From contig DATGXI010000075.1 in the NCBI GenBank assembly GCA_035299065.1, positions 1-11,456 on the forward strand: a stretch of 11,456 nucleotides of DNA. The letters run 5' to 3'. This stretch comes from DASPJQ01 sp035299065 (GTDB taxonomy: Bacteria > Bacteroidota > Bacteroidia > Flavobacteriales_D > UBA2798). The notes under the pieces are model-generated. The model saw only the letters and a list, made by a program, of their open reading frames with translations. It ran no database searches and was not told where the DNA came from. Shown here piece by piece: positions 1 through 5,717 of the stretch (positions are counted from its first letter, which is position 1; the number at the start of each line of letters is the position of its first letter). The position numbers and the translations under genes are program-made.

Positions 1-902
1 GTGGTGGTGGCTGGTATGCAGGCGCAGGTGGTATTGGATCAACCGCAAATTTTCCGCCTGATAGTTTAAGTACTGTTTTCACCATGTTGTTTGGCTCTTA
101 TTTTGGTGACTGGGATTATAGCGATGCTTTTTTGCGCGCGCCACTTGCCCAGGGAAATACATTGACAAATTGTTGGGCGGGTCGTCCCAACTGGCATTTT
201 TACACCATGGGTATGGGTGAAAACATTGGCTATTCGGCACGTTTAACGCAAAACAATACAACCTTGTTTTACGGCAGTACCATTGGCGGCTTAAACCGCA
301 TGGTCACCATAAATTTAATGGGTGATCCTTCATTGCGCATGCATTACATTGAACCACCTGCAAGTTTAACTGCTGTTGCTGACGGTGCCACAAATACCCT
401 AACATGGACACCAAGTTCAGCTGGTACCGAAATTGGTTACAACGTTTACAGGAGGTACAGTGACTCCACCGATTTTGTAAAGTTAAATGCAGCATTGGTA
501 ACCGGTACAGGTTTTATTGATACCACCTTGCCATTTGCAGGAACAGTTTATTACTATGTAAAAGCGGTTGAATTAAAAACAACACCTTCAGGTGCGTATT
601 ACAATGAAAGCCTGGCTGCGCGTGACACTGCTCAAACAACAGTAAACATAACCCAAACCAATTCATTGAATTTTGCAGTGTATCCAAACCCGTCAAAAGG
701 AAATCTAACCGTTCAGCTTAACCACGGTGGCAGCAATGCAACCATAAAAGTACTAAACACTATTGGCAGCCTGGTGTATACACAGTCAAACATTAACACA
801 GCCTTACAAAACATTTCATTAAATGTTGAACCGGGTGTGTATTTTGTAAGTGTAAATTCAGTTGAAGGAACGCTTACAAAAAAAGTGATGATTGAAAAGT
901 AG
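1..902 (+). CDS. C-terminal part of a T9SS-secreted protein (peptidase C25-like region, FN3-like domain, type A sorting domain)
   Basis: The reading frame is open from base 3 and runs into the window from the left, so the start is missing; 299 residues remain before the TAG stop. The first ~110 residues (Gly-rich start, then FGSYFGDWD, CWAGRPNW and MGMGENIGYS, ending in MGDPSLRMHYIEPP) resemble the end of the gingipain-like (peptidase C25) region found in many secreted Bacteroidota proteins. No catalytic His/Cys can be assigned in this fragment, so protease activity is not shown. Next comes a fibronectin type III-like domain (roughly nt 350-640; LTWTPSS, YNVYRR, YYYVKAVE). The last ~80 residues are a T9SS type A sorting domain: YPNPSKGNLTV (from nt 681), then GVYFVSV and a KKVMIEK end. 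By family knowledge, this tail directs export across the outer membrane and is then removed. The internal ATG at 84 is not the true start, since the same frame continues upstream without a stop. The sorting-domain call is strong; the C25 call is tentative. Confidence 0.85.
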   Translation, partial: GGGWYAGAGGIGSTANFPPDSLSTVFTMLFGSYFGDWDYSDAFLRAPLAQGNTLTNCWAGRPNWHFYTMGMGENIGYSARLTQNNTTLFYGSTIGGLNRMVTINLMGDPSLRMHYIEPPASLTAVADGATNTLTWTPSSAGTEIGYNVYRRYSDSTDFVKLNAALVTGTGFIDTTLPFAGTVYYYVKAVELKTTPSGAYYNESLAARDTAQTTVNITQTNSLNFAVYPNPSKGNLTVQLNHGGSNATIKVLNTIGSLVYTQSNINTALQNISLNVEPGVYFVSVNSVEGTLTKKVMIEK

Positions 903-905
903 TTA

Positions 906-1082
906 ATGGCTAATATACTTTGGTTTTTAATTTTTGCATCACCAGCAATAACAATCCCTATTGTTTGGTTAAATAGTGACCATCAAAAACCAATACGCAT
1001 TATTTTGGGCCTTCTATTTGCCATTATTCTTTCTCTTGTTCTTTGGGTAATGTTATTAGTGATTTCATTTAGACATTGCTAA
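906..1082 (+). CDS. Small two-helix membrane protein, 58 residues
   Basis: An ATG three bases after the stop of the upstream secreted-protein gene opens a 58-codon frame ending in TAA. The product is almost entirely hydrophobic. A first segment (ILWFLIFASPAITIPIVWL, residues 4-22) is followed by a short polar loop with His, Lys and Arg (SDHQKPIR, 24-31). A second segment (IILGLLFAIILSLVLWV, 32-48) continues hydrophobic to about residue 55, and the protein ends FRHC. The basic loop suggests a hairpin with the loop in the cytoplasm. The very close spacing suggests co-transcription, and perhaps translational coupling, with the upstream gene. I recognise no family and propose no function. An A/T-rich region can give a hydrophobic frame by chance, but the clean two-helix pattern with a charged turn and the position argue for a real gene. 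Confidence 0.55.
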   Translation: MANILWFLIFASPAITIPIVWLNSDHQKPIRIILGLLFAIILSLVLWVMLLVISFRHC

Positions 1083-1160
1083 GTTTAATCAGGCAGCCTC
1101 CCTGGAGCAAAAAGCAAAAATTAAACAGGTATCATTTAATTTCAACCGCTTTTTGATCCA

Positions 1161-1187
1161 GGGCCGCGCTATCGCTAATAGTCCTCC
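1161..1187 (-). repeat. REP-like unit A1
   Basis: Read on the minus strand, this 27-base unit begins GGAGGACTATTAGCGATAGC and ends GCGGCCC. It matches the unit at 1954-1980 (which reads on the plus strand) at 23 of 27 positions. Like classical REP sequences, it starts with a GGAG tetranucleotide followed by an imperfect hairpin (GGACTAT against ATAGCGC, one mismatch and one G-T pair). That this is a family scattered through the genome is inferred from form, since only this window is visible. Confidence 0.6.
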
Positions 1188-1222
1188 TTTAACATACGCT
1201 TTAAAAAAGTCAAAACCAGTCT

Positions 1223-1246
1223 GGGCTATTACGCTCTATCGCTGGC
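1223..1246 (-). repeat. REP-like unit A2
   Basis: On the minus strand this 24-base unit reads GCCAGCGATAGAGCGTAATA followed by GCCC. It matches the unit at 1860-1883 (plus strand) at 20 of 24 positions. It shares the ATAGCCC ending with the other units, so A1 and A2 look like a tandem pair of the same kind of element in the same orientation, separated by 35 bases with no strong internal palindrome. Confidence 0.55.
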
Positions 1247-1354
1247 TGAATTTCCGGTTCCAAATCCTTTGCGCCCTCTGTGATATTTTTGCGGTTCATA
1301 TTCACTGTTTACGCTGCTTACGCTGTGGTTTAATAATTTACCTATCTTTAATCC

Positions 1355-1801
1355 ATGTTCAAACAACAAGTATATACCGCTTGTATACAACACATCGACT
1401 CAAAAATTGATTCGCTCAAAGCCATGTTGGCTGATTTGACCCATGCCATTACCAATGAAACCAAAAGCTCCGTTGGTGACAAGCATGAAACAACAAGGGT
1501 ACAAATGCAGCTTGAACAGGAAAAACTGCAAAAACAATTGCATGAATTAATTGTGCAAAAATCGGCATTGGAACGTTTGTTTGAAACCATTCCCACCACA
1601 AAAATTACACCCGGCTGCTTAATTGAAACCGACCGTGTTTTTGTTTACCTAAGCGTTGGCATTGGTAAAATCACTGTTGGCGGTCAGCAGGTCATGGTTA
1701 TTTCACCCCAATCACCCTTAGGTGCTAAATTTTTGGGACTCACTGTGGGGCAAACCGCTGAAATGAATGGAATGGTTTATGCAGTGAAGTTGATTTACTA
1801 G
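1355..1801 (+). CDS. GreA/GreB-like coiled-coil protein
   Basis: This 148-residue protein has the two-part layout of transcript-cleavage factors: an N-terminal coiled coil (about 1-72) and a small C-terminal beta domain (about 75-148). At the expected helical turn of the coiled coil is an acidic/polar motif, NETKSSVGDKHETTR (34-48), which is strongly conserved in a Bacteroidota family related to GreA/GreB. The C-terminal half carries ISPQSPLGAKFLGLTVGQ (116-133), like the SPLG...L.G..GD motif of the Gre C-terminal domain. Members are often mislabelled 3-oxoacyl-ACP synthase in databases; nothing here supports that. By analogy it would act on RNA polymerase in the cytoplasm, but this is inferred. 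It is flanked on both sides by REP-like pairs in inverted orientation. Its 3' end faces the VF530-type gene. The ATG start fits the family's N-terminal length. Confidence 0.75.
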   Translation: MFKQQVYTACIQHIDSKIDSLKAMLADLTHAITNETKSSVGDKHETTRVQMQLEQEKLQKQLHELIVQKSALERLFETIPTTKITPGCLIETDRVFVYLSVGIGKITVGGQQVMVISPQSPLGAKFLGLTVGQTAEMNGMVYAVKLIY

Positions 1802-1859
1802 CAATCCATTTTCAGGCATCACTTTTTTACACCAACCAATTTATTTTTTTCAAAAACCG

Positions 1860-1883
1860 GCCAGGGATAGAGCCAGATAGCCC
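1860..1883 (+). repeat. REP-like unit B2
   Basis: This 24-base unit reads GCCAGGGATAGAGCCAGATA followed by GCCC, and is then extended by GCACCC. It pairs with unit A2 (20 of 24 identical, opposite strand). Its ending GATAGCCCG(C)ACCC recurs at the end of unit B1 in the same orientation, so B2 and B1 form a direct pair. Confidence 0.55.
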
Positions 1884-1886
1884 GCA

Positions 1887-1954
1887 CCCTGAAGTAAAAA
1901 ACACACTTTTGTTTTTACTTGAATGCATAGTTATTTTGTTTTTTTACTTCAGGG
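1887..1954. repeat. Palindrome between the REP-like units; possible bidirectional terminator
   Basis: The arm CCCTGAAGTAAAAAA (1887-1901) is perfectly complementary to TTTTTTACTTCAGGG (1940-1954), a 15-base-pair stem around a 38-base loop. Inside the loop, TTTTTACTT (1912-1920) repeats part of the right arm and can pair instead with AAGTAAAAA (1892-1900), giving a 9-base-pair stem with an 11-base loop. The two folds exclude each other. Lying between the convergent genes at 1355-1801 and 2029-2253, with A/T-rich arms, it could end transcription from both sides; that role is inferred. Confidence 0.6.
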
Positions 1955-1980
1955 GAGGACTATAGGCGATAGCCCGACCC
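1954..1980 (+). repeat. REP-like unit B1
   Basis: This 27-base unit begins GGAGGACTATAGGCGATAGC and ends CCGACCC. It matches A1 at 23 of 27 positions on the opposite strand. After the GGAG start, GGACTAT can pair with ATAGCCC around a 5-base loop with a single G-T pair, the imperfect hairpin expected of a REP unit. Confidence 0.6.
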
Positions 1981-2028
1981 ACTTGTAAATCTTAAATTTT
2001 GAACTTTAAATCTTTGGGGGCCGCCAAC

Positions 2029-2253
2029 TTAATTTTTAGCAATTACGTTTATATACAAGTCCACAACCTTTTTACGCGCCCATGGTGTTTTGCGCAAAAA
2101 TGTAAGGCTCGACTTAATGGACGGGTTGTTTTTAAAGGAATTTACATCAATGTGATTGGAAAGCTGCTCCCAACCGTAATAATCAACCAACGAAATAAGG
2201 ATCATTTCTAGGGTTTTACCGTGCAACGGGTTATTTTTTTGTGTTTCCTGCAT
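2029..2253 (-). CDS. VF530 family protein (DUF2132)
   Basis: This 74-residue protein matches the whole VF530/DUF2132 family. NNPLHGKTLEMIL (7-19) is followed by DYYGWEQLS (24-32), then NPSIKSSLTFLRKTPWARKK (43-62) and VVDLY. The family is a compact helical fold. Database names call it DNA-binding, but I know of no firm biological role. The basic surface implied by the KTPWARKK stretch fits nucleic-acid contact. The ATG start gives the usual family length. The frame on the other strand over the same bases has no recognisable features and is a shadow. The gene points toward the REP-like region and the GreA-like gene. Upstream, 173 bases separate it from a divergent gene, and I find no clear -7 element on its own strand. 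Confidence 0.85.
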   Translation of the reverse strand: MQETQKNNPLHGKTLEMILISLVDYYGWEQLSNHIDVNSFKNNPSIKSSLTFLRKTPWARKKVVDLYINVIAKN

Positions 2254-2347
2254 ATTTTTTAAGCCAATGACTAAATCGTTTAAGGTAGACTAATTTATTT
2301 AGTTGGTACTGTAAATATAGGTATGTATGTTTTATCGACATTTTGTA

Positions 2348-2378
2348 TTTGAATAGTTTTAGTAACGAAGGATATTTG
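2348..2378 (+). promoter_or_regulatory. Candidate Bacteroidota-type promoter for the STAS-like gene
   Basis: TTTG at 2348-2351 is followed, after exactly 19 bases, by GATATTTG at 2371-2378. The phylum consensus is TTTG, 19-21 bases, TAnnTTTG; only the first T of the -7 element differs. It would give a leader of roughly 40 bases before the ATG at 2427. No other element competes in this gap. Confidence 0.45.
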
Positions 2379-2426
2379 ACAAACTAATTAAAACCAATAT
2401 TGCTGCCCCTGGAACCTTGATTATTA

Positions 2427-2813
2427 ATGGAAACAAAACAAATACACCGCACTAAAAACCACGAAATATGGGTTGACGATGAGGAAATTTTATGGATCCA
2501 GGCCATGGATGCTGTAGAAGTTGAGTTGGAAGAAGTTCAGGCTTGTTTTGACATTTATGCAAAAATGGGATGCCGGGAAAACAAAATGCTGCAGTTAATG
2601 GACGTACGCAAAGGCGTAACAGTTACCAAAGAGGCCCGTGATTATTCGGCCCAACGTGGCAAAGACTATTTTCTTGCCTGTGCTGTAGTAAGCGATTCGC
2701 TTGCCGTGCGCATGCTGGTTAATTTCTCGAAATTATTTTACAAGGATCTGGTTCCGTTTAAATTGTTTGGCGACATTGAAAGTGCCAAAGAATGGCTGCG
2801 CAAACACCGTTAA
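2427..2813 (+). CDS. STAS/SpoIIAA-like protein (DUF7793-type)
   Basis: This 128-residue soluble protein has no signal peptide or membrane segment. Its pattern is that of a small STAS-like family common in Bacteroidota. An N-terminal strand pair (HEIWVDDEEILWIQAMD, about 10-26) is followed by a helix, then a central strand with LMDVRKGVTVTKEARDYSAQ (57-76). A region ACAVVSDSLAVRMLVNF comes next, and a C-terminal LFGDIESAKEWLRKH (113-127) closes with the helix typical of SpoIIAA-like folds. In related proteins this fold serves anti-anti-sigma or regulatory roles, but whether this one is phosphorylated or binds a partner cannot be seen; no Ser-kinase partner gene is nearby. Its TAA stop overlaps the stop of the convergent DUF3817 gene by four bases (the shared TTAA at 2810-2813). 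A promoter candidate lies upstream at 2348-2378. Confidence 0.65.
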   Translation: METKQIHRTKNHEIWVDDEEILWIQAMDAVEVELEEVQACFDIYAKMGCRENKMLQLMDVRKGVTVTKEARDYSAQRGKDYFLACAVVSDSLAVRMLVNFSKLFYKDLVPFKLFGDIESAKEWLRKHR

Positions 2814-3100
2814 TTCAATAAACGCTTTAAAAAAAAAGTGCCAAAAGGCACCAATGAAAGTAAAAATGCGTAAAGGCATTTAACCGGTGAAAGTTTTTCG
2901 TTTACATTCATCAGCACAATGTACAGTATGTACACCAACACAAGTACTCCATGTACCATGCCAAGTATTTTTACATACTGTGGCATTTCAGCAAAATACT
3001 TTAATGGCATAGCCACAAAAAACAACAGTATATAGCTCCACCCTTCTACAAACCCTGTTGCAAGAAAACCTTTAGTTGTTGCCGATGATTGATTTACCAT
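2810..3100 (-). CDS. DUF3817 family integral membrane protein
   Basis: The 96-residue protein has three hydrophobic segments: about 20-36, 42-64 and 76-91. Between the first two is the DUF3817 signature: VAMPLKYFAEMP (29-40), then KILGMVHGVLVLVY (44-57) with the conserved His50. The last segment has LVPFGTFFLKRLL (83-95), also typical of the family. The function of this family is not known; it is a small inner-membrane protein found widely in bacteria. The gene is divergent from the AHSA1-type gene at 3196 with 95 bases between starts, and convergent with the STAS-like gene, overlapping its stop by four bases. An alternative start downstream would remove conserved sequence, so the ATG at 3100 is preferred. 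Confidence 0.85.
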   Translation of the reverse strand: MVNQSSATTKGFLATGFVEGWSYILLFFVAMPLKYFAEMPQYVKILGMVHGVLVLVYILYIVLMNVNEKLSPVKCLYAFLLSLVPFGTFFLKRLLN

Positions 3101-3195
3101 TCAATGAAAGTAACGCATTTTTCAATATAGGATCTAAAAACCTATGTTTAATTTCCGTACTTTTAATGTGTTTTCTAAGGCTACCAATTTGAATT

Positions 3196-3567
3196 ATGCG
3201 CGATTATAAAAAATACTACATACTGGCTGCAGCACCCGCTGACGTGTACCAGGCCCTTACCAATCCTGTATCCTTAAAACTCTGGACCAATGAAGAAGCT
3301 GTTATGAGCACTGATCCGGGAAGTGAGTTTTCACTTTGGGAAGGCAGTATTGTTGGAAAAAACCTTGAGTTCATTGAAAACAAAAAAATTGTACAACAAT
3401 GGTATTTTGGCGAGGACAGTGAATCAATTGTAACCATAAAACTGCATGAACATCCTGATGGCACTTCGGTTGAGCTAAGGCACACAAATATTCCTGACAG
3501 TGATTACGATGACATTGTTGAGGGATGGAACGAAACCTATTTTGGAAACCTGGCCGAATTTTTTTAA
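3196..3567 (+). CDS. SRPBCC / AHSA1 (Aha1-like) domain protein
   Basis: This 123-residue protein is a single START-like helix-grip domain of the Activator-of-Hsp90-ATPase-1-like group. The N-terminal part has YYILAAAPADVYQALTNP (8-25) followed by the typical LWTNEEAVMSTDPGSEFSLW (29-48) with GSIVGKNLEFIENKKIVQQW after it. The middle strand is VTIKLHEHPDGTSVELRHTN, and GWNETYFGNLAEFF forms the C-terminal helix. Such proteins bind hydrophobic small molecules or act as chaperone cofactors, but the ligand cannot be predicted from sequence. It ends one base before the stop of the convergent gene at 3569, so the two genes have essentially no private 3' region. Nothing nearby (such as an ArsR regulator, often seen with AHSA1 proteins) indicates a role. 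Confidence 0.85.
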   Translation: MRDYKKYYILAAAPADVYQALTNPVSLKLWTNEEAVMSTDPGSEFSLWEGSIVGKNLEFIENKKIVQQWYFGEDSESIVTIKLHEHPDGTSVELRHTNIPDSDYDDIVEGWNETYFGNLAEFF

Positions 3568-3568
3568 A

Positions 3569-4147
3569 TCAAAATTGGTTTATGCGAATCAATCGCTCAG
3601 CCTTGTCTTCCATGGTTGGAATATTGAACCACCCAGTAAAGCAATGGGATACAAGGTTTACCCCATCAGGTTTTCGTAAATAAAAATTATACCCGTACAT
3701 TAAATGCATACGTATAAATCCCAAACCTATTTGCGGTTGAAAAGCGCCTGTTCGGTAATTATCATTGATTAAATATTGCGCCTTTATACGCAAGGTTAAA
3801 CCCATAACAGCTAAATAACTGTGTACCCAGGCATCAATTGAAGGAATTTTTGTTTTTGATTCCCATTCATACAAACAGGAAACGCCTATACCGGAATTAG
3901 CACCCCCCATACAACCTGAATTACCTCCGCTAATGGCTATTCCACCACCAGCAGCCATAGCATTTTGCCCAATGCGCAGTTCGCCAATAATAACCGGCAT
4001 TCGTTCACAGCCAATGTGAAAATTATGCGAGCGGTGAAAAAAGGGTTCTTTGTCAGTAGCTGGTGCCTGTTGTACTGTATCAATGCTTTCCTGGGAGTAT
4101 GCTCCAGGAACATTGAAGAAAAAAAATAAAAGCAACAGGTTTTTCAT
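3569..4147 (-). CDS. Exported protein of unknown function, possibly outer-membrane
   Basis: The 192-residue product begins with a clear signal peptide (KN, a run of Leu and Phe, then VPGAYSQ, cleavage likely after about residue 18). I do not recognise a family. After a polar stretch, the sequence alternates hydrophobic and polar residues in short blocks rich in Gly, with a notable Gly/Ser/Ala segment around residues 66-87 that includes CMGGANSGIGVSC with two Cys. The last residue is Phe after RLIRINQ, as is common in outer-membrane beta-barrels. Strand-like blocks such as GLTLRIKAQYLI and IGLGFIRMHLMYGYNFYL also fit a small barrel, but this is inference. It lies downstream of the TPR gene on the same strand with a 73-base gap holding a good promoter candidate, so it may be transcribed alone. 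Confidence 0.7.
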   Translation of the reverse strand: MKNLLLLFFFFNVPGAYSQESIDTVQQAPATDKEPFFHRSHNFHIGCERMPVIIGELRIGQNAMAAGGGIAISGGNSGCMGGANSGIGVSCLYEWESKTKIPSIDAWVHSYLAVMGLTLRIKAQYLINDNYRTGAFQPQIGLGFIRMHLMYGYNFYLRKPDGVNLVSHCFTGWFNIPTMEDKAERLIRINQF

Positions 4148-4180
4148 TGAATTTAGTGTTGTTTAACTAAGCAGCTGTTT

Positions 4181-4211
4181 CAAAGTTACACTAAGAACAT
4201 TAAAATGAAAA
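4181..4211 (-). promoter_or_regulatory. Candidate Bacteroidota-type promoter for the exported-protein gene
   Basis: On the minus strand TAACTTTG (4188 down to 4181) matches the TAnnTTTG -7 consensus fully, and TTTT lies exactly 19 bases upstream where TTTG is expected. The predicted start would leave a leader of about 30 bases before the ATG at 4147. It sits immediately after the end of the TPR gene. Confidence 0.5.
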
Positions 4212-4220
4212 ACCCGCTGA

Positions 4221-5669
4221 TCATTTTTTTTCATGTTTACGCAATTTACCATGTATATACGAATTGCCAGGCAATAAGGCCTTTTGGATACGACTGGCAT
4301 AGCGAATGCTGTCAATAATTTCACGTTGCTTATCCTCAACCAGGTGTTTTTGCGCTTCAATTACTTTCTTTTGCCTGCGTATTAACCTGAAACGGTTGTA
4401 CAGGAAAACTGAAAATACAATTACAAGAGCAAGACCTGCATACAAAGCATACCGTATAATAGCTTCCTGTTTTAACTGCGCTTCAACTTTTGCACTTTTT
4501 ATTTTATCACGGGTTTCATTGCGCAAACTGTCCGCTAACGATTTTTGCGTAAACTTAAATTCAAATTCTTTTTTCAGAATTTCTTTTTTCTTTTCATCAT
4601 TCAACAAACTATCGGCAAAAACCACCATTCGTTCATGATATGCCAGGGCAAGTTTGGTGTTTCCTGAACCTTTGTACGCCTGGTACAGGCAGTCACATGT
4701 AAATTTTTCACGATGCATTTGACCGCTGTTTTCAAACGTAACCAATGCCTTTTGGCAAAAATCAATTGCATTGCTCCATTTTTTTTGAGCAACAAATAAA
4801 AAACCGAGGTTAGCGGATGCTAATGCTTCAAGGTTTTCGTCTTTAACTTTTTTTGCAGATTCAAGGCTCAGCCTAAAATACCGCAGGGCTGTGTCCTCCT
4901 GGTGTAAACTGTGGTAAGCTGCTCCAAGATTAATATATGATACGGCTATGCCTGGCTCATCGCCCAATTGCTGGCGCAATTTAAGACTTTGCAATTCATA
5001 TTTTAATGAAGTTGCTATGTCATTCCGGTGCGTGTAGCACAGAGCAATGTCACTAAATGCAATGGAAAGATCCCTGAGGTTTCCTGACTTTTTGCTATAA
5101 GCAACACTCTTTAAATAATAATCAATTGCTTTATCATAATCATTTTGCAAATCGTACAAGGCGCCAATATTTGCGTATATGGCTCCCAACACTTTTTCAG
5201 AACCCATTTCCTTTTCAAGGGCTAAACTTTTTAACTGGCATTCAAGGGCCATTGGATAATCACCCTGGTATTCATATACACCACCCATGTTTCCATAAAG
5301 TTTTGACATACCCGGCTTATCATCCATTTCGGTGTATATCCTGAGGCCCTGCAGGTAACTTCGCAGCGCAAGGTTATACTTACCACGAAAGAAGTAGGTA
5401 ACACCTTCGTTGTTATAGCCGTCAGCTTCCCATTGCTTGTTGCCAACCTTTTTTGCAAATTTCAATTGTTCCTGCACAAGTATATATGCCGAATCATAAT
5501 TGGTAAAAAGATATTTTTTCCATATATAATCCTTGAGTGCATGCAAACGGGTAGTATCCTTGTTTTTTATATCGGACCAAACCTTATAAAGTGAATCGGT
5601 ATTAACCTGGGCCCCTGAATTGAACTGAATCAAAAGGAATAAGAATGCGAATAAGCCCGACTTTTTCAT
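4221..5669 (-). CDS. TPR-repeat membrane sensor-like protein without output domain
   Basis: The 482-residue protein has a signal peptide (about 1-21, ending SGAQ), then tandem tetratricopeptide repeats over about 80-345. The repeats show the pattern in YNNEGVTYFFRGKYNLAL, LYGNMGGVYEYQGDYPMAL and IYANIGALYDLQNDYDKAI. A charged coiled coil (about 350-400), one membrane helix (about 405-427, YALYAGLALVIVFSVFLY) and a cytoplasmic coiled coil (RRQKKVIEAQKHLVEDKQRE) follow. It then reads DSIRYASRIQKALLP (453-467) and stops 15 residues later. In related Bacteroidota proteins this linker leads into a SpoIIE/PP2C-type phosphatase or a kinase domain; here neither is present, although short-ended relatives also exist. 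The layout implies periplasmic sensing of a protein partner, unknown. It follows the helicase gene by 48 bases on the same strand, so co-transcription is possible. Six C residues lie just before its ATG. Confidence 0.85.
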   Translation of the reverse strand: MKKSGLFAFLFLLIQFNSGAQVNTDSLYKVWSDIKNKDTTRLHALKDYIWKKYLFTNYDSAYILVQEQLKFAKKVGNKQWEADGYNNEGVTYFFRGKYNLALRSYLQGLRIYTEMDDKPGMSKLYGNMGGVYEYQGDYPMALECQLKSLALEKEMGSEKVLGAIYANIGALYDLQNDYDKAIDYYLKSVAYSKKSGNLRDLSIAFSDIALCYTHRNDIATSLKYELQSLKLRQQLGDEPGIAVSYINLGAAYHSLHQEDTALRYFRLSLESAKKVKDENLEALASANLGFLFVAQKKWSNAIDFCQKALVTFENSGQMHREKFTCDCLYQAYKGSGNTKLALAYHERMVVFADSLLNDEKKKEILKKEFEFKFTQKSLADSLRNETRDKIKSAKVEAQLKQEAIIRYALYAGLALVIVFSVFLYNRFRLIRRQKKVIEAQKHLVEDKQREIIDSIRYASRIQKALLPGNSYIHGKLRKHEKK

Positions 5670-5717
5670 AGGGGGGAAAGATACTATTTATTCATAAACC
5701 CTTTTGAAAAATATGCC

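Larger units (their letters stand above)
1083..1354. other. Gene-free stretch holding a REP-like pair
   Basis: I see no convincing coding frame here. The stretch contains two REP-like units (listed separately) and, just after them, a degenerate TTTGCG/CTCTGTG-type sequence around 1268-1298. The bases before the GreA-like gene include a short tandem (TTACGCTG twice, 1318-1334 region) and TATCTTTA at 1343-1350. The latter resembles a Bacteroidota -7 element, but it lies so close to the ATG at 1355 that it would give an almost leaderless transcript, so I do not call it a promoter. Confidence 0.6.
1802..2028. other. Gene-free stretch between convergent genes, with REP-like pair and palindrome
   Basis: This stretch separates two convergent genes and has no plausible coding frame. 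It contains REP-like units B2 and B1 with a palindrome between them (listed separately). The remainder (1981-2028) is A/T-rich, with TAAATCTT occurring twice. The position between converging 3' ends is typical for REP-type repeats. Confidence 0.6.

Noticed and set aside
84..902. Complete 272-residue gene starting at ATG 84
   Set aside because: The same frame is open to the left edge and its upstream residues continue the same domain, so ATG 84 is internal and the gene is partial.
1153..1410. 85-residue plus-strand frame
   Set aside because: It is built from the REP-like units and runs into the start of the GreA-like gene in another frame; no domain pattern, odd composition.
1999..2211. 70-residue plus-strand frame opposite the VF530 gene
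   Set aside because: The minus strand over the same bases encodes a clear family match, so this is a shadow.
3128..3144. Small inverted repeat ATAGG...CCTAT between the DUF3817 and AHSA1 genes
   Set aside because: Only five base pairs in A/T-rich DNA; expected by chance.
4163..4360. 65-residue minus-strand frame at the end of the TPR gene
   Set aside because: It overlaps the well-supported TPR gene in another frame, and I find no trace of a phosphatase or kinase domain in it that would suggest a frameshifted continuation.
4306..4638. 110-residue plus-strand frame inside the TPR gene
   Set aside because: Antisense to a clear gene; Ser/Phe/Arg-rich composition typical of the complement of Lys/Glu-rich coiled coil.
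5676..5683. -7-like TATCTTTC just before the TPR gene
   Set aside because: Last base differs from consensus, no TTTG at 19 bases upstream, and the leader would be nearly zero; co-transcription with the helicase explains the gene as well.
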